A DNA stretch of 64,000 bases from Vesta saturnalis (lineage: Eukaryota > Arthropoda > Insecta > Coleoptera > Lampyridae), in contig JARFJB010001963.1 in assembly GCA_036346205.1 (NCBI GenBank), positions 1,155,001 through 1,219,000 on the forward strand. Direction: 5' to 3'. Below the pieces are notes generated by a model, which saw only the letters and a list, made by a program, of their open reading frames with translations, was not told the DNA's origin and did no database searches. A program made the position numbers and the translations under genes. Every line of letters starts with the position of its first letter. Within the stretch, counting starts at the first letter, position 1. This document shows positions 1 to 11,032 of this stretch, one piece after another.

Positions 1-445
1 TTGACGAGTACCTCCAACAAAAAATTTTAAATGTTCGCTTAAATACACTGGGGATTTATTTTTAATCGTTGAATAGATCAGTATTAACGTTCTAAAATCC
101 TGAATGTCCTTAATTTTTAACATTGACAGCGTTCCAAACTTATCATAAATTCTCTCATCTATCTTCAAGTTTAGAATGTATTTAACACAGAGATTTGGAG
201 CTCTTTGTAGCCTTAGGAGCTGTGTATAGTTTAAATTAGACATGGCGGCAATTCCATAAATAAAACTCGGAAAAACTGCGGCGTTAATAATTGTTTTTTT
301 TTACACTAACCGGAAGATAAGAAAATACACTTTTTAGCATGTAGATCTTGCTATGCACACGATGGCATACTAAATTAACTTGCTCCGTCTATGACAAATT
401 ATTTTGGATTAATAGGCCTAATAGTTTAATTTTATTTACACGATT
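1..445 (-). pseudogene. LINE reverse transcriptase C-terminal fragment
   Basis: Minus-strand translation gives the thumb/C-terminal part of a non-LTR retrotransposon reverse transcriptase of the Jockey/R1/I type. Visible motifs are KLLGLLIQNNLS, VHSKIYMLKSVFSYLPVSV, AAVFPSFIYGIAAM, NYTQLLRLQRAPNLCVKYIL and FGTLSMLKIKDIQDFRTL, a typical 'rope' of this family. A TAG replaces the Trp codon expected after NNLS (near 385), and a run of nine A near 300 shifts the frame, so it is dead or mis-sequenced. It runs off the left edge. The stretch 445-553 may be its upstream continuation, but I cannot match it. The clade assignment is from memory of the family. Confidence 0.8.
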
Positions 446-553
446 TATAAATACATCTTGAAGGGCTAAAGATGGTATAGCTTTATACTTAGGTTCTTCT
501 TTTTCGATTACTCTTTCACTACTTAGGTTAGATGTTAGATCGGGGTACCCATT

Positions 554-918
554 TTATTTAAGTGTTTTAGCGATATTTCCTTTTTCTTTGTTCAGATCCT
601 CTTGTTCTGGGCATACTGTTTTCGCTCTATCGTACAAGCATTTTGCCACGCCTAACTTCACGTTTTTGTAGTGATTGGAGTTGTAGTGTAGGTACCTCCT
701 CGTGTGGGTAGAGTTCCTGTATACACTTGTCGTGAAAGGGTTGTCATTCCTGTGTACAAGTACATCCAGGAATGGCAGTTTTTGTTCCGACTCCAATTCC
801 ATTGTGAATTTTATGGAATGTGCGCGGCTATTTAGATGATCTAGGAATACATCTAACTTATGCTTGCCGTGTTACCAAACTGCGACAGTATCATCTACGT
901 ATCTAAGCCACATCCTTG
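554..918 (-). pseudogene. Penelope-like element reverse transcriptase fragment
   Basis: Reading from 918 downwards, the frame shows WLRYVDDTVAVW, the catalytic YVDD box of Penelope-like reverse transcriptases. It is followed by LDVFLDHLNSRAHSIKFTME and KLPFLDVLVHR, then the family signature VYRNSTHTRRYLHYNSNH and VKLGVAKCLYDRAK. One TAA sits directly after VAVW, where the family has a sense codon; otherwise the frame is continuous. Both neighbours are unrelated (LINE below, BESS gene above), so the fragment is truncated on both sides. The GIY-YIG endonuclease that normally follows is not present here. Confidence 0.85.
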
Positions 919-1348
919 GTTTCTAAAGTCAAGCAACGCAAGCATGACAAAAATGATGTTTCTGAATTAAATTCAGATCAAGAAATAAGTAATGAAAGCT
1001 CTTTATATACTACGCCGAAAACTAGGACCACAGAAAAAGTTGCAAATAGTGCAACTATACCAACCACGGGTACATCCCGTAAAAAAGGACAATTTAGATA
1101 ATGTGTCATCAAAGGGGACAAAAATGAAATCTTCTGTATACGAGAAAATGGTAGCCATGGAAGAAGAAAAACTTAGGGCATACAGAGAAAAATCTAAAGA
1201 CCAGCTAAAGGAAGAAGACAGTGATTTCCATTCTTGTATAAGTCTGCTGCCTCACATAAGAAATATCCTTGAAGAAAGAAAATTATCGGTTAGCAGAAAA
1301 ATGTGTCCCTTCAAGCCATGCCATGAACTTGCGCGAATACTTACATAA
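919..1348 (+). pseudogene. BESS-domain (MADF/BESS-like) protein, C-terminal fragment
   Basis: An acidic, Ser/Thr-rich linker is followed by a Lys/Glu-rich helix and the motif EEDSDFHSCISLLPHI, which fits the BESS protein-interaction motif at the C-terminus of insect MADF-BESS regulators and of the DNA-binding helper proteins of some PIF/Harbinger transposons. The linker (frame starting 916) and the BESS part (frame ending 1348) are in different frames and join near the A-run at 1080, so the copy is frameshifted. A possible AATAAA lies at 1433-1438. The MADF DNA-binding half is absent, cut at the Penelope junction near 918. The adjacent Harbinger transposase exon suggests this was the second gene of that transposon rather than a host gene. 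Confidence 0.6.
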
Positions 1349-1455
1349 TTCTCAATAATGTTGCACTTTTAGTTTATAAAGAAGTGTTTTTTTCTAAATG
1401 TTTGTATTTTTGAAAAACTATAACCTTACTTAAATAAACAAATATCGGTAATACC

Positions 1456-1719
1456 TTACCCTGCAGGTTGAACACACTTTTGAAAGTTCGACTGTTTTTC
1501 AAGTCTTTCGGAAGTCTGAGACAGAATATAATTAAATGTTTCCGATGACAACGAAAATATTATGTGTCTTTGGCGTAGCAACTCGTTAAATAACAGGTGA
1601 AACTCGCCATTTTCTTCTCTACTTTTGTATATATCGTTTACACACGTTTCTCTTGTATTTTCTAACATCAAAAGAGGTACAAAATAGTTTTCCAATAAAT
1701 ACTCTTCGTCTTCGGTCAC
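1456..1719 (-). pseudogene. PIF/Harbinger transposase, first coding exon
   Basis: The minus-strand frame reads EYLLENYFVPLL, ETCVNDIYKSREENGEFH, LLFNELLRQR and FNYILSQTSERLEKQSNFQ. This is the conserved N-terminal region of PIF/Harbinger nucleases (usual form WVHxIxxxRxxxGEFxxLxxELR followed by TFxxLLxxI). The exon ends in a good splice donor (CAG-G-GTAAGG at about 1456-1465), as Harbinger genes often do, but no later exon with the DDE core follows. There is no ATG in frame: the nearby ATG is followed at once by TGA, and the frame is open upstream only to a TAG near 1735. I treat it as a truncated copy of an element whose second gene may be the BESS fragment next door. Confidence 0.65.
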
Positions 1720-2206
1720 ATTGTCTGAGCTGAACTAGTCGCAATTAAACGCGTGCAATCTAACCACCAAGTCATACGACCAAACTCGCCCGTTTATGTC
1801 CAACTCAATGGTCGTCAGAGTACGCATCCAATGCAACTGTACATTTAAACGGTCACCCCAGTATTGAAAAGATTACAACAAATAATAAACCTGGGGAGAA
1901 TGCTATGTGTTCTTGGTGTTATTATTATTTATTCATTATTGTTAATTATCAGTTTTAATATCGCCAGAGCATCGAAAATAGTCGATTATTTCACGAGTGA
2001 CGAGACGTAATCTGCCAAAAAACCAGGAGAGCGTAGATCGAGTGGTATTTTAAGTATTATGTCTGCATTGAAAAATAATTATTTTCGGCTGCTCGAGTGG
2101 TATTCGTTACGATTATATAGTGAATAGACCGATAATAATAAATTATTATACTTATCATTTATTTTGTGTTAATATTGAACATACAATTATTGTAGGTAAG
2201 TAATAT

Positions 2207-2210
<4 letters not shown>
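1720..2210. other. No gene recognised
   Basis: AT-rich sequence between the Harbinger exon and the TA microsatellite. It probably holds the 5' flank of the Harbinger fragment, but no terminal repeat or coding region could be recognised. Confidence 0.5.

Positions 2211-2270
<60 letters not shown>
2211..2270. repeat. (TA)n microsatellite
   Basis: About 30 uninterrupted AT dinucleotides. Similar tracts recur throughout the window, usually touching a TA-inserting transposon end. Confidence 0.95.
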
Positions 2271-2275
<5 letters not shown>

Positions 2276-2475
2276 TCCATTATTTTGCTTTGTGAGACCC
2301 ACCGAAGTGATTAAACCACGTCGTCAAATGTATATCCGTTTATCAATATATGGTAACTTAAAATTTGTAATTGCTGTTGGCTGAATTTGTGATGAATTAT
2401 ACACGGTATCCAGAAAATAGTGGAAAAACCACACGTGGCGATCGTCCTTGGGCTACATTGAGTAAAAAATCATAA

Positions 2476-4296
2476 TAAAAAAATGCTCTAAACTACTTCA
2501 TGGAGCTACATAAGATCATCAAAGTTGGAAATTTTGGGTCCAAACATGCATATTTTATTTCAATTCTATTTCTTTTGGCAATTATGTTCATAATTTTAGG
2601 ATTTTTGCAAAGTCCTATTTCATTTAATTTTCATTGCCCTCCAGTAATTAACTATTTCAACATTTATAAAAGTGCATTTTTTGTAAATTAGGACATTTTT
2701 CAACACTGCAAATTTCAACAGTTTTGACAATAGACGATTTCACTGTAAGATAGTATGAAATAGATATACTCTACCACTGAACTGTACTTATACAGTTCAG
2801 TGACTCTACTATATTGCTTTCTTTTTTTATCAGATATACCATTTGCTACCAAAAACTTTAATAATTTTGTTGTGTTTGTCACCCTGATTACCAGTACACA
2901 TATTTTCCTCCTTTTTTTCTTTAACTAACTGTTTTGGTTTTGTCTACATAACATCGATGGTTTGTTTAAAAGCTTACGTATGGTCTGCAACATTGGTATG
3001 CTGCAGCACAGCACTCGGTACATATTCGGGTCCCAAAGCAATAGAACGTCCCATATTGATCTAAATAAAGCCATTCCTAAAAGGACAACGGTGAATGTGC
3101 ACTATAAATAAGTGCATAGGTACTTATTGCAAATACAGCAAAATTAGGCATTAAAACTTTTTGTAAAAAATAGGAAAAATGTTGAAGTATGAGAAAGAGG
3201 GAAAAGATGAATTTAAGTACGGATAGGAGGGTAAACAAACGTTGAAAAGTAAAAAACAAATTACAAATAGTTATTTCCCTAAAATGTGAAGCATTTTACT
3301 TTCTTATATTGGTAACAATGTTGGAGTAAGTCAACAACATGGTAGAGCTTCTGTCTTCTTCTTTTCAAGGTTGAATATACAGCGAAATCATCTACTATAG
3401 TCACGGCAAAATCTTTTCCGTTGTGGGGGTGAAATTGTTAGAGAGAGACAAACTTAACATACCAACTTCCATAATAACCCTGATAATTACAAATGATATA
3501 TCTATGTTAGTGAAATACACGTTGTTGGGTTGTTAGAACTGCCGAATAAATTACAATGTTGTCAGCTCTTCTGTTTACACATAACTTCTAATTTTGACGT
3601 TTTCCACATTTTGAGATTTTCGATACGCTCCTCGAAATTATACATGACTACTTCAAAATGTTACAATTGCTTAATCATCGCAAAATGATCTAAGAACTGT
3701 TAAAAGTATTGTTACTTAGTTGAGAACGAGTATTTCCATCAAAAACTAATTTTCAAAATAAATGTAAACAATATAACCAAAGTATTATGTTGACGTCGAA
3801 TTTCATACGTTTGGCAACAATGTCAAGCGCTGACGTTTATCCCCACATTGGAAAAGAGTTTGCCGCGACTCTATGATATCTCACGCGAATTGTCAGATTG
3901 TCAGAGTCATCAGTACCGTACTTGTTTTCTGATTGTGATTATCGTTTGTGTGTTCTTGTTTTTCGTTTCTTTGTTAGACAAGCGTTTCGTTAAAGTGAAC
4001 AATTTAATTCAATACAACTGAGTATGCTGATATGTATTTTGTGTTTGGCTTCAGTTTACAAGCAAATGGCCGTCAATTTGAAGAAATGTTGTAAGCCTCA
4101 GCAATCGTCTCGGCAAATAATCCGCACATCTGTAGTAACAAGTTTGTACACGCTGACTTCCTCACCTTACAAGTTCATACAGTAATGCCTCGGTGCTTTG
4201 CAAATAATAACATGAATTACTCTTAAGTAAAACTCTGTATTTTAATAACTAATATCCTCAAATTTGACATACCGATTTATTTGTGTTTTACATAAC
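2476..4296. other. Interior of TIR element, no gene recognised
   Basis: Holds a perfect 12-bp hairpin at 2775-2786/2791-2802 (CACTGAACTGTA, loop CTTA) and otherwise low-complexity AT-rich DNA. The stretch 3895-4020 has a T/G-rich, untranslated-leader-like composition with TCAGT near 3909, but nothing downstream supports a gene. Confidence 0.5.
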
Positions 4297-5084
4297 GTGC
4301 GTTTTTATTCTCATCGAATTTTTCTGATGGATTCCATCACTGATTAGCTTCGGTGAGCGCGACGTCATCAAAATGCAGCCAACAAAAATCTATTGAATTC
4401 CAACCATATATGATTCCAACTATGAAAAACAGTTCTATGGCTTTTTGACAGTAGAAGTTCTACTTAAGAATGGGAATGAGGAATGAATATTAAGAATTAA
4501 GACAAATTTAGGCTTAAAAAGAGATTTTCTATTTACATAAGTTACTGGTTTTTATTGTAGGATCTTACTATGGCTGCTGCCAGGTTATTTATAGCGTCAA
4601 TTTCTTTTAATTTAAGTTCTTTTTTTCCTCCCATTTTTACTCGTCCCTTTCTTTTTGTTCAAACTATTTTTCCCCACCTTTTTGATAAAACCAAATATCT
4701 TTTCCTTGTTGTTATTCTTTTTTGTTAGTATATATTGTGCAGATAAAGCATCAGATACAGATCCTCGATCAGATTCTAATACAGTTTCATCTATATCTGT
4801 ATTCTGATTTTCTTGATTAGACATGCCTGAGTCCTTAGTGTCACCTAGAAAACTTTTTGGAGGAGCACAGCTAGAAGCTTTTGAAGTTAACTTTTTGAAA
4901 ATTCACCAGTTCGCCGTAAATGAAGCTCAATGAATTCGATTGCTAATCCTACTTTCACCGTTAAATCACAGATGAGAATAAAAACAGACCGATGAAATGC
5001 ATCGAAGTTTCATTGGTCAGATTAAAAACAGCCAACTCGAATTTCTGCTTACTCGATGCGCTCGCCGATGAGAATAAAACGCAC
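4297..5084. mobile_element. Nested inverted-repeat element, about 790 bp
   Basis: GTGCGTTTTTATTCTCATCG at 4297-4316 is matched in inverse by CGATGAGAATAAAACGCAC at 5066-5084, differing by one T. A second GATGAGAATAAAAACAG lies inside at 4972. It sits wholly inside the 2.86-kb TIR element. No clear target duplication is visible: the flanks are ACATAAC and AGTTACA. It contains the small minus-strand reading frame at 4612-4824. Confidence 0.5.
4612..4824 (-). CDS. Small basic-tailed hypothetical protein, 70 aa
   Basis: It begins ATG at 4824 with an acidic, Gln/Asp-rich head (MSNQENQNTDIDETVLESD) and ends in a Lys-rich tail (GTSKNGRKKRT) that could act as a nuclear localisation signal. I do not recognise it. 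The head/tail composition resembles the termini of many transposon-encoded proteins, and the frame lies inside two nested inverted-repeat elements, so it may be the remnant end of a transposase gene. It could equally be a chance frame. Confidence 0.25.
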   Translation of the reverse strand: MSNQENQNTDIDETVLESDRGSVSDALSAQYILTKKNNNKEKIFGFIKKVGKNSLNKKKGTSKNGRKKRT

Positions 5085-6187
5085 AGTTACACATGATTAC
5101 ATGATACCTATGTGATTCTGTGCTGCCAAATGTACACATTGTTTGTGTTGCTCGTGATGGAACTGAAGCCATACACGGAATTTTTGAATTAGGATTCTTT
5201 ACTCAAAATAGTCCAAGGAAGATCGCCACGTGTGGTTTCACTATTTTCAGGACACCGTGTATAATCATAGTTTTTCCGTATTGTCATACTGAAATTTTAT
5301 GCTGATTAAGCCTTTAGAAAAGGGTTTTTCATTACGCTGTGACTATCCACACGCAAAAATTATTTTAAGGCGAGATTTTAGCCGCATGTGAATGTCGAAA
5401 ACAGTATCTCATACTTCGACAAATTCCTCTTTTATTTATAGATATATCAACTTGATTTTTTTTCTACACATGAAGGGAAAGGTACTGTAGAGCTATAAAG
5501 GCTCCTTTTGCGTGATCGCCTTCAGGGGAGTTTTACAAACATCGCAAACTTCTTTAAATTGAGCAATTTTAACATGCTATAATTCAAGTAATAATAAGAA
5601 ATCGAAAATTATATTTTTGCATAGCTTCAAAGATAACCTTTGGCAATTAAATAGAAATAAACTTATTGTTCGGAAAAATTCTGCGGCTGAGTAATCTTTC
5701 TAAGAAGATGGATCGTCGCATTAAATCTCGAAGTTTTGCAGCCCAGACTACGGAGGGGAATACACCACTACTACCGCATCCAGGCCGGCGCCGCGACCGC
5801 ATCCGATGGTGCGTGCTTTCTTCGAATTTATTCATTGCTGTTTCCACTTTCCATTGTTACTTCTAAATAAACAAATACTATTTGTGTTTAGTGAGTGCCG
5901 TGAATACGTGTTTCAATATTCTTCCAGGATAATAATTTGATGTAGGCGACAATTTTAATAATTTAGTGTATAGACAAAGACATTTTTAATTTTATGTACC
6001 TATAGACAAAGACAATTTTAATTACTGTTTAGTTTTTTTTTGTGATACTGGACACTTCATTAGTTTGAAGATTAGGTAGTAGTTAGCAAAATGGGTAACT
6101 ATAAGTTTCACCTCCGTCTTGGAGATAAACGTCTAAGTGTAAAGCAACGTATGAAACGATTGCGGGAGCGGGCAAGGTAAAAATTTA

Positions 6188-6189
<2 letters not shown>

Positions 6190-6267
<78 letters not shown>
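6190..6267. repeat. (TA)n microsatellite in intron 1
   Basis: Uninterrupted TA tract ending exactly at the left TIR of the small element at 6268. Confidence 0.95.
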
Positions 6268-6270
<3 letters not shown>

Positions 6271-6630
6271 GGTGTCTACTATTTCATAGGGACAGTATTG
6301 CTATCTCGTAAGCTAGAGTAGATAGTGCTGATAGAAAAAAAGGAGCGTATTTAGCAATTTTGCTGCAAAAGGTTTGATTTGAGCTAATACATTTATTTCG
6401 TTATTTTATTAGTCTGACGATTTTGGTATTTTCCTCTGTGTTTCATAAATCTAAATAGCTAGGGAATTCAATGGTGAAAAATTGTGTATTTATCAAACAA
6501 ATAAACTGGTCATATCAGCATCTACATTTTAGTAGGTATGTAACATAAATCGGTGATTCTCTGTGCTGTAAAACTAAAATGACATTATAAATAGTTCCTG
6601 TTTATAACTGTCCCTATGAAATAGTACACA

Positions 6631-6632
<2 letters not shown>
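6268..6632. mobile_element. MITE, 365 bp, Tc1/mariner-like
   Basis: The left end CAGGGTGTCTACTATTTCAT and the inverse of the right end (GGTGTGTACTATTTCAT) agree over about 28 bp up to the shared GGGACAGT block. It is flanked by TA on both sides, in fact by TA microsatellites. There is no coding capacity. It lies in the first intron of the TTAA transposon, so it inserted after or together with that element. Confidence 0.8.

Positions 6633-6702
<70 letters not shown>
6633..6702. repeat. (TA)n microsatellite
   Basis: TA tract on the right flank of the 365-bp MITE, ending shortly before exon 2 of the transposase gene. Confidence 0.95.
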
Positions 6703-6703
<1 letters not shown>

Positions 6704-9411
6704 TTAGACATACCTATTTCAGAATGACTGCTCGTAACAAAAATATAGAAACCTCATCTGCTGGCACATCCAGGTATGTAATTGAAAAACAACGAACATT
6801 ATTTATAATATCGATATATGCTGTATTTACCTATAAAATATAATAAACTTTTAGAGAAACCTTTGTCGAACAAAGAACAATTATAGGTGATTGTATTCCG
6901 GAACCGAAAAGTATTACTGCAAATATAAATTCAGTTCATAGCCTTCCAAGGTAGGTATCTATTTCTTACAAGTTACTCGAGTTAGATAGCTAGGTTGTAC
7001 CTACGTACACAGTGGATTTCCCAATGGAACGCCTCTCCCCAAAAGTTGTTCACAAAAGCACTCCTATTTTGCCTTTCTTCTAACAATAAACAGTCTCTCC
7101 AAAGATTTTGAAATAGTAACCTCTCGATGCCACAGAGTACTCCCTTATTAAAACAATATATACCTATGTATGTATCTACCTATTAGTCCAAATTTATTTT
7201 TAGCTGTACTGGTACTAAAATGACTACTTTTGATGATAGTGATGATGAGCACTACTCAAGCCATGATAATGGCAGTGTTTCTGAGACAGAGTCGTATTCT
7301 GAATATCTAGAATACACAGTGTAAGTAATTGGCATCGAGAGCTTCTATAAGTATAAGAAAACTGAATTTTTAGTGAAAGTGAACAACCGATAGAAACAGT
7401 TCCTCTAGAAGGTAGGCGCCTCTTTGATGTAAAGTACTTGGTAGAGCAACTGAAACACTTTGGAGACCATGACAAGTTTGGTTGCTCTTCAACAAACATG
7501 GCCTTTGTCAAGGAGATTCGCAAAGGATTCAACACTTCTTTGCTTTTCAAGTGTTCAATGTGCCAAAAAGAAGAAACTATAGAATCAGACAGAAACAATA
7601 ATAGTGAAGTTATGTCTGTAAATGACGCCATGGTATTATCAACTTTGTACCTTCATAGATGTTAATTTTGTAATGTTGAGGGTATTGTTCAGGTTTTTGG
7701 AAATATCTGCACGGGTCAAAGTTTTTCTCAGATGGAAGAGCAATGCGCTTTACTGAATATGCCCACTATGTCAACCGCTACTTATTTTGCTCTACAAAAA
7801 AATATCCATGATAACATACGAGATGTTGCTATAGAAGAAATGGAAGAGGCTGTACGAATAGAAAAAGATCTTGCAATTCAAAGAGGTAGTGTTGACAGCC
7901 AAGGTATTCCATTGCTCACTGTAGTTGTTGATGGCTCTTGGGCGAAGCGTTCTTATAAATGTAACTACAGCTCATTATCAGGTGTTGTAAGTGTGAAAAC
8001 AAATACAATTTAAATGTGATTCGCTGACATAACGAATTTTAGGCTTGTATAGTGGGATTTCACTCTCAAAAAATTCTTTTTCTTAGCGTAAGAAACACAT
8101 TTTGTCTTATTTGCACTAAACATGATAATATGAAAAAAGATATTCCTGAGCATACCTGCTACAAGAACTGGTCAGGAAGTGCAAACGCAATGGAGGCAGA
8201 TATAGTCGCCGAGGGATTCAAACAAAGTATTGCTATGCATGGAGTAAAGTATGCATATATGATTGGTAAGTTGTCGTGGAAATGAAAGTCCTGGCATACG
8301 TGTAAGCAACCACAATAAAAACATGTTTTTCCGGTTCTCCTTAGCACGCTACGTTTACACATTAGTGAATACCTTATTAACTGCACCCCTTCTCCATACA
8401 AACATTTTCGGATAGAATCGGAGAAGTGGGGTGTTGGTTGTCTACACTATGCCGGGACATTGCTTATGGCCGTTATAGTTGATACATATACTCGTAGAAG
8501 TATTATTTTTGTAAGTAGCCGTAATATTTGAATGTGTTTGTAGGCGATGGAGATAGTAGTGTCTTTGATAAGCTGAATACTATTAGGCCGTATGGGCTAG
8601 ATTCGCTTATTAAAAAAATTGAGTGCACCAACCATATATGCAGAAATTTTAACAATAGAATAAAAGAATTGAGCAAGACCAGAATCAACAACTTAGGAGT
8701 TGTACCTGTAACCATGCGCAAAATTGTGGAAAAAATTTGGAACGATTGAGAATTTCTTTATATTGTATAATTACAAAAAGATCCACCGAATTCTCTACGT
8801 CAAATAAGCCTAGTGAAGTGAAACGGGAAATGATTTTAGATTTCCACAATTTACTCAATCATGTTTTTGGAAACCATGAACATTGTTCTACTAGGCAGTT
8901 TCAATGTACCAGAAAAGAAAATGACACAAATTATATTGAAGATTTGCAGTTGTGTGGCTTATGGGATGGGTTGAAAAATGCTGTTAGGCTTGTCATTCAA
9001 CATGTGGACAGCTTACTTTACAATGTAAATAATAATTTAGCAGAAAGATATAATTCTATTGTTGCAAAATTCATTGGAGGGAAACGGTGCAATTTTGTGA
9101 TGAGAGACTCATACGAAGTAAGGTGCAAAGCGGCGGCAGCATCGTTCAATAATCAATCAAAATTTCACTCGAAAGTGACCAAAAGAATTATAAAGCGTAG
9201 CCCAACGGGGAAATATTTGAGAAGGTTTGCGTCCAAAAAAGATAGAACAAGGCAACTTAAATGTAAACGTAAATTAAACTTAGAGTCAAGGAAGAAAAAT
9301 ATCAAAAAACGTACAACTGGACCAGATAACAATTATGGGAAAATGGAAGTAGACGACGATGTACCTGATATGAACCCAGAAACGTATAAATTGAAAGCCG
9401 ATGAGTTTTGA

Positions 9412-10332
9412 AAAGTTTAGAAAAACGAAAATGAAATTTCAAATTTGGAACGAGAAAGTCGAGGCCAATACGAAAATTTGATTTGGAGAAGTGAACGTTT
9501 AAAAAGATTAACAGCTTCTAATTTCGGCAGAATCTGCAAACTTAGGGATACAACACCTCGTGCGAAAACGGTCATTAGTATTTTGTACAAAAAGTTTTCA
9601 GCTTCTTCAACTAAATGGGGCAAAGATAATGAAGCAATTGCCATGGAACAGATTCGTAATGCCTTCCCAAACAATTCTTTATCTGAATGTGGATTTTTGT
9701 GCATCCTTCCCAGGCATCTTAGGAGCTTCACCAGACGCACTGGTAGATGCGAATGGAATTATTGAAATAAAATGTCCTTTTGCTGCAAGAGAATACCCTA
9801 CTATTTTGGAAGCAGCTCTGAATGGCAAAGTTACAGGGTGCACTGTGGATAACAACAAGGTTGCTCTAAAGTGCAATTCTGATTATTATTATCAGATTCA
9901 AGGGCAACTGGAAGTCACAAATAGGGACTTTTGTCTTTTTTGTATTTGGATCCCTAACGATTTATTTATTCAGAGGATTAAAAGAGACACAGACTTTTGG
10001 AGAACGAATATGGTTTCAAAACTGGGGAAATTTTATTTTGATTATTTACTTCCTGAGCTTGTCGATAGCAGATACAACAGAAATAAGCCGTTACGTTGAA
10101 TACGTGAGTAAGAAAATATGTATTTTTTTAGTAAGTACATTTTTTATTACAGACAATTATTTGTGATGTTTTCTCTTTGACAATCCTCGTAGCACTTTTC
10201 CTGTGGAACTATAACACATTTTTATATTTTATTGTAGATAAACCTCTACATAAACTAAATAATAATGTGTCAGAATCAGAACCAAATAGAGCCCGCACGT
10301 CATTAGAAGAAAACTGTGAATGTAATACCTAA
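9412..10332 (+). pseudogene. YqaJ/lambda-exonuclease-like nuclease domain (C-terminal part of the transposon gene)
   Basis: Directly downstream of the transposase: LTASNFGRICKLR, then KWGKDNEAIAMEQI (conserved Glu), GILGASPDALVD (metal-binding Asp), IIEIKCPF (E-x-K) and YYYQIQGQLEVTNRDFCLF. Together these form the PD-(D/E)XK core of YqaJ viral recombinases, 5'-3' exonucleases of the lambda Exo type. The frame shifts twice: TGA and TAG at 9409-9420, and a shift near 9695-9720 just before the Asp motif. All active-site residues survive. A further exon may follow: donor-like AC-GTGAGTAAG near 10104, acceptor near 10236, then a short frame ending ENCECNT at 10332. An AATAAA lies near 10627. In this arthropod family the domain is usually in the same polypeptide as the transposase; here it is in line but broken. 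Confidence 0.8.
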
Positions 10333-11032
10333 ATACTTCATTGGCTTGTTAACATTGTGACCAATTTTGTGTTTTTCTTATAAGCACCTAAATGTAATCA
10401 TCACATAAACATTCTGTATTTTTCTAAGAAACAAAGAATTTAAATAATTGAGCAATGCCCATAGATCGAACTCCTCGTAGTTTTTTTTTTATCTTTAGTT
10501 CCTACATTACTTTTCGGGTATTTTGAGAATTTCAGATCTCTAAATTTCCGATTGAGCAAGACAAGGAATGATTGTATCTAGGTATAATAAAAAAAACAAT
10601 TAGGTATTCCCATTTTGTACAACGAAAATAAAAGCATTGTTGAAACCAATAATAAGTGAAATAAGTATTCAAACAATATTCCCAAAGGTGATCTTCTTAT
10701 CATTACAGAAGGAGCCGATATAGCTTTACAGTACCTTTTCCTTCGTGTGTTGAAAAAATCAAGTTGATCTATAAATAAAAGAAGAATTTGTGGAAGTCAA
10801 AGATATCTTTGTTTATTATGTACAAGCGGCTTTACTATATTCAGCGAAATCTGATATTATTGCTCAATGTACGTCATCCACCTTACGTAGTAAATCTATC
10901 TGTTTCTTTATGCTTCCGTCTCGAGCCGAGCTTGAGCGCATTATGATTTGGAAGGGGTAACGAGTGATACACCTGTACTCCCCTTCGTTCGTTGCGAATT
11001 TGCTCATGCGGTCCGCTAAAATCTCGCCTTAA

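Larger units (their letters stand above)
2402..5259. mobile_element. TIR DNA transposon, unclassified, 2.86 kb
   Basis: The two ends are inverted copies. The left end (2402-2475) begins CACGGTATCCAGAAAATAGT and the right end (5188-5259) read in reverse begins CACGGTGTCCTGAAAATAGT. Both continue through CCACACGTGGCGATC and CTTGG for about 75 bp. TA lies immediately outside each end (2400-2401 and 5260-5261), consistent with the TA target duplication of Tc1/mariner-like elements. The outer flank is TTATA/TATAA, so a longer palindromic target cannot be excluded. The interior has no recognisable transposase, so this looks like a non-autonomous or internally replaced copy. Confidence 0.75.
6091..9411 (+). 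pseudogene. Mutator/Kolobok-like DDE transposase gene, multi-exon, frameshifted
   Basis: Splice-consistent exons: 6091-6176, 6723-6773, 6855-6950, 7204-7320, 7374-7632, 7693-7986, 8043-8265 and 8544 onward. The introns have GT-AG ends and phases that agree. The N-terminus is basic (KQRMKRLRERAR), then acidic and Ser-rich. Then come GRRLFDVKYLVEQL, a CSMC pair (candidate zinc ligand), TGQSFSQMEEQCALLNMPTM, VVVDGSWAKRSYK (first Asp), KNWSGSANAMEADIV, MIGDGDSSVF (second Asp), IECTNHICRNF, HVFGNHEHC and NNLAERYNSIVAKF (the Glu). This order matches the arthropod 'Mutator-like transposase' family. The frame breaks near the A-run at 8732-8737 and again at 9409, so this copy is inactive or mis-sequenced. 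Introns 1 and 7 are long; intron 1 holds a small TIR element and TA tracts. Confidence 0.8.
5369..11028 (+). mobile_element. TTAA-flanked DNA transposon with Mutator/Kolobok-like transposase and YqaJ domain
   Basis: The ends are GGCGAGATTTTAGC (5369-5382) and its inverse GCTAAAATCTCGCC (11015-11028), each bordered by TTAA (5365-5368 and 11029-11032). TTAA duplication is known for piggyBac and Kolobok elements. A second, longer inverted match lies just inside (5404-5500 versus about 10690-10800), sharing CTTTTATTTATAGAT, ATCAACTTGATTTTTT and AAAGGTACTGTA. The right side carries about 200 bp extra between the two blocks. The interior holds one split gene on the plus strand (6091-10332). The 5660-bp length, TTAA flanks and D-D-E protein argue for the Kolobok superfamily; the name is inference. 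Confidence 0.8.

Noticed and set aside
2500..2691. Hydrophobic 63-codon frame
   Set aside because: Composition follows the T-rich DNA; no start context, no homology.
5647..5866. Overlapping 66-codon frames on both strands
   Set aside because: Mutual antisense frames in non-coding DNA at the left side of the TTAA transposon, with no domain and no splice context.
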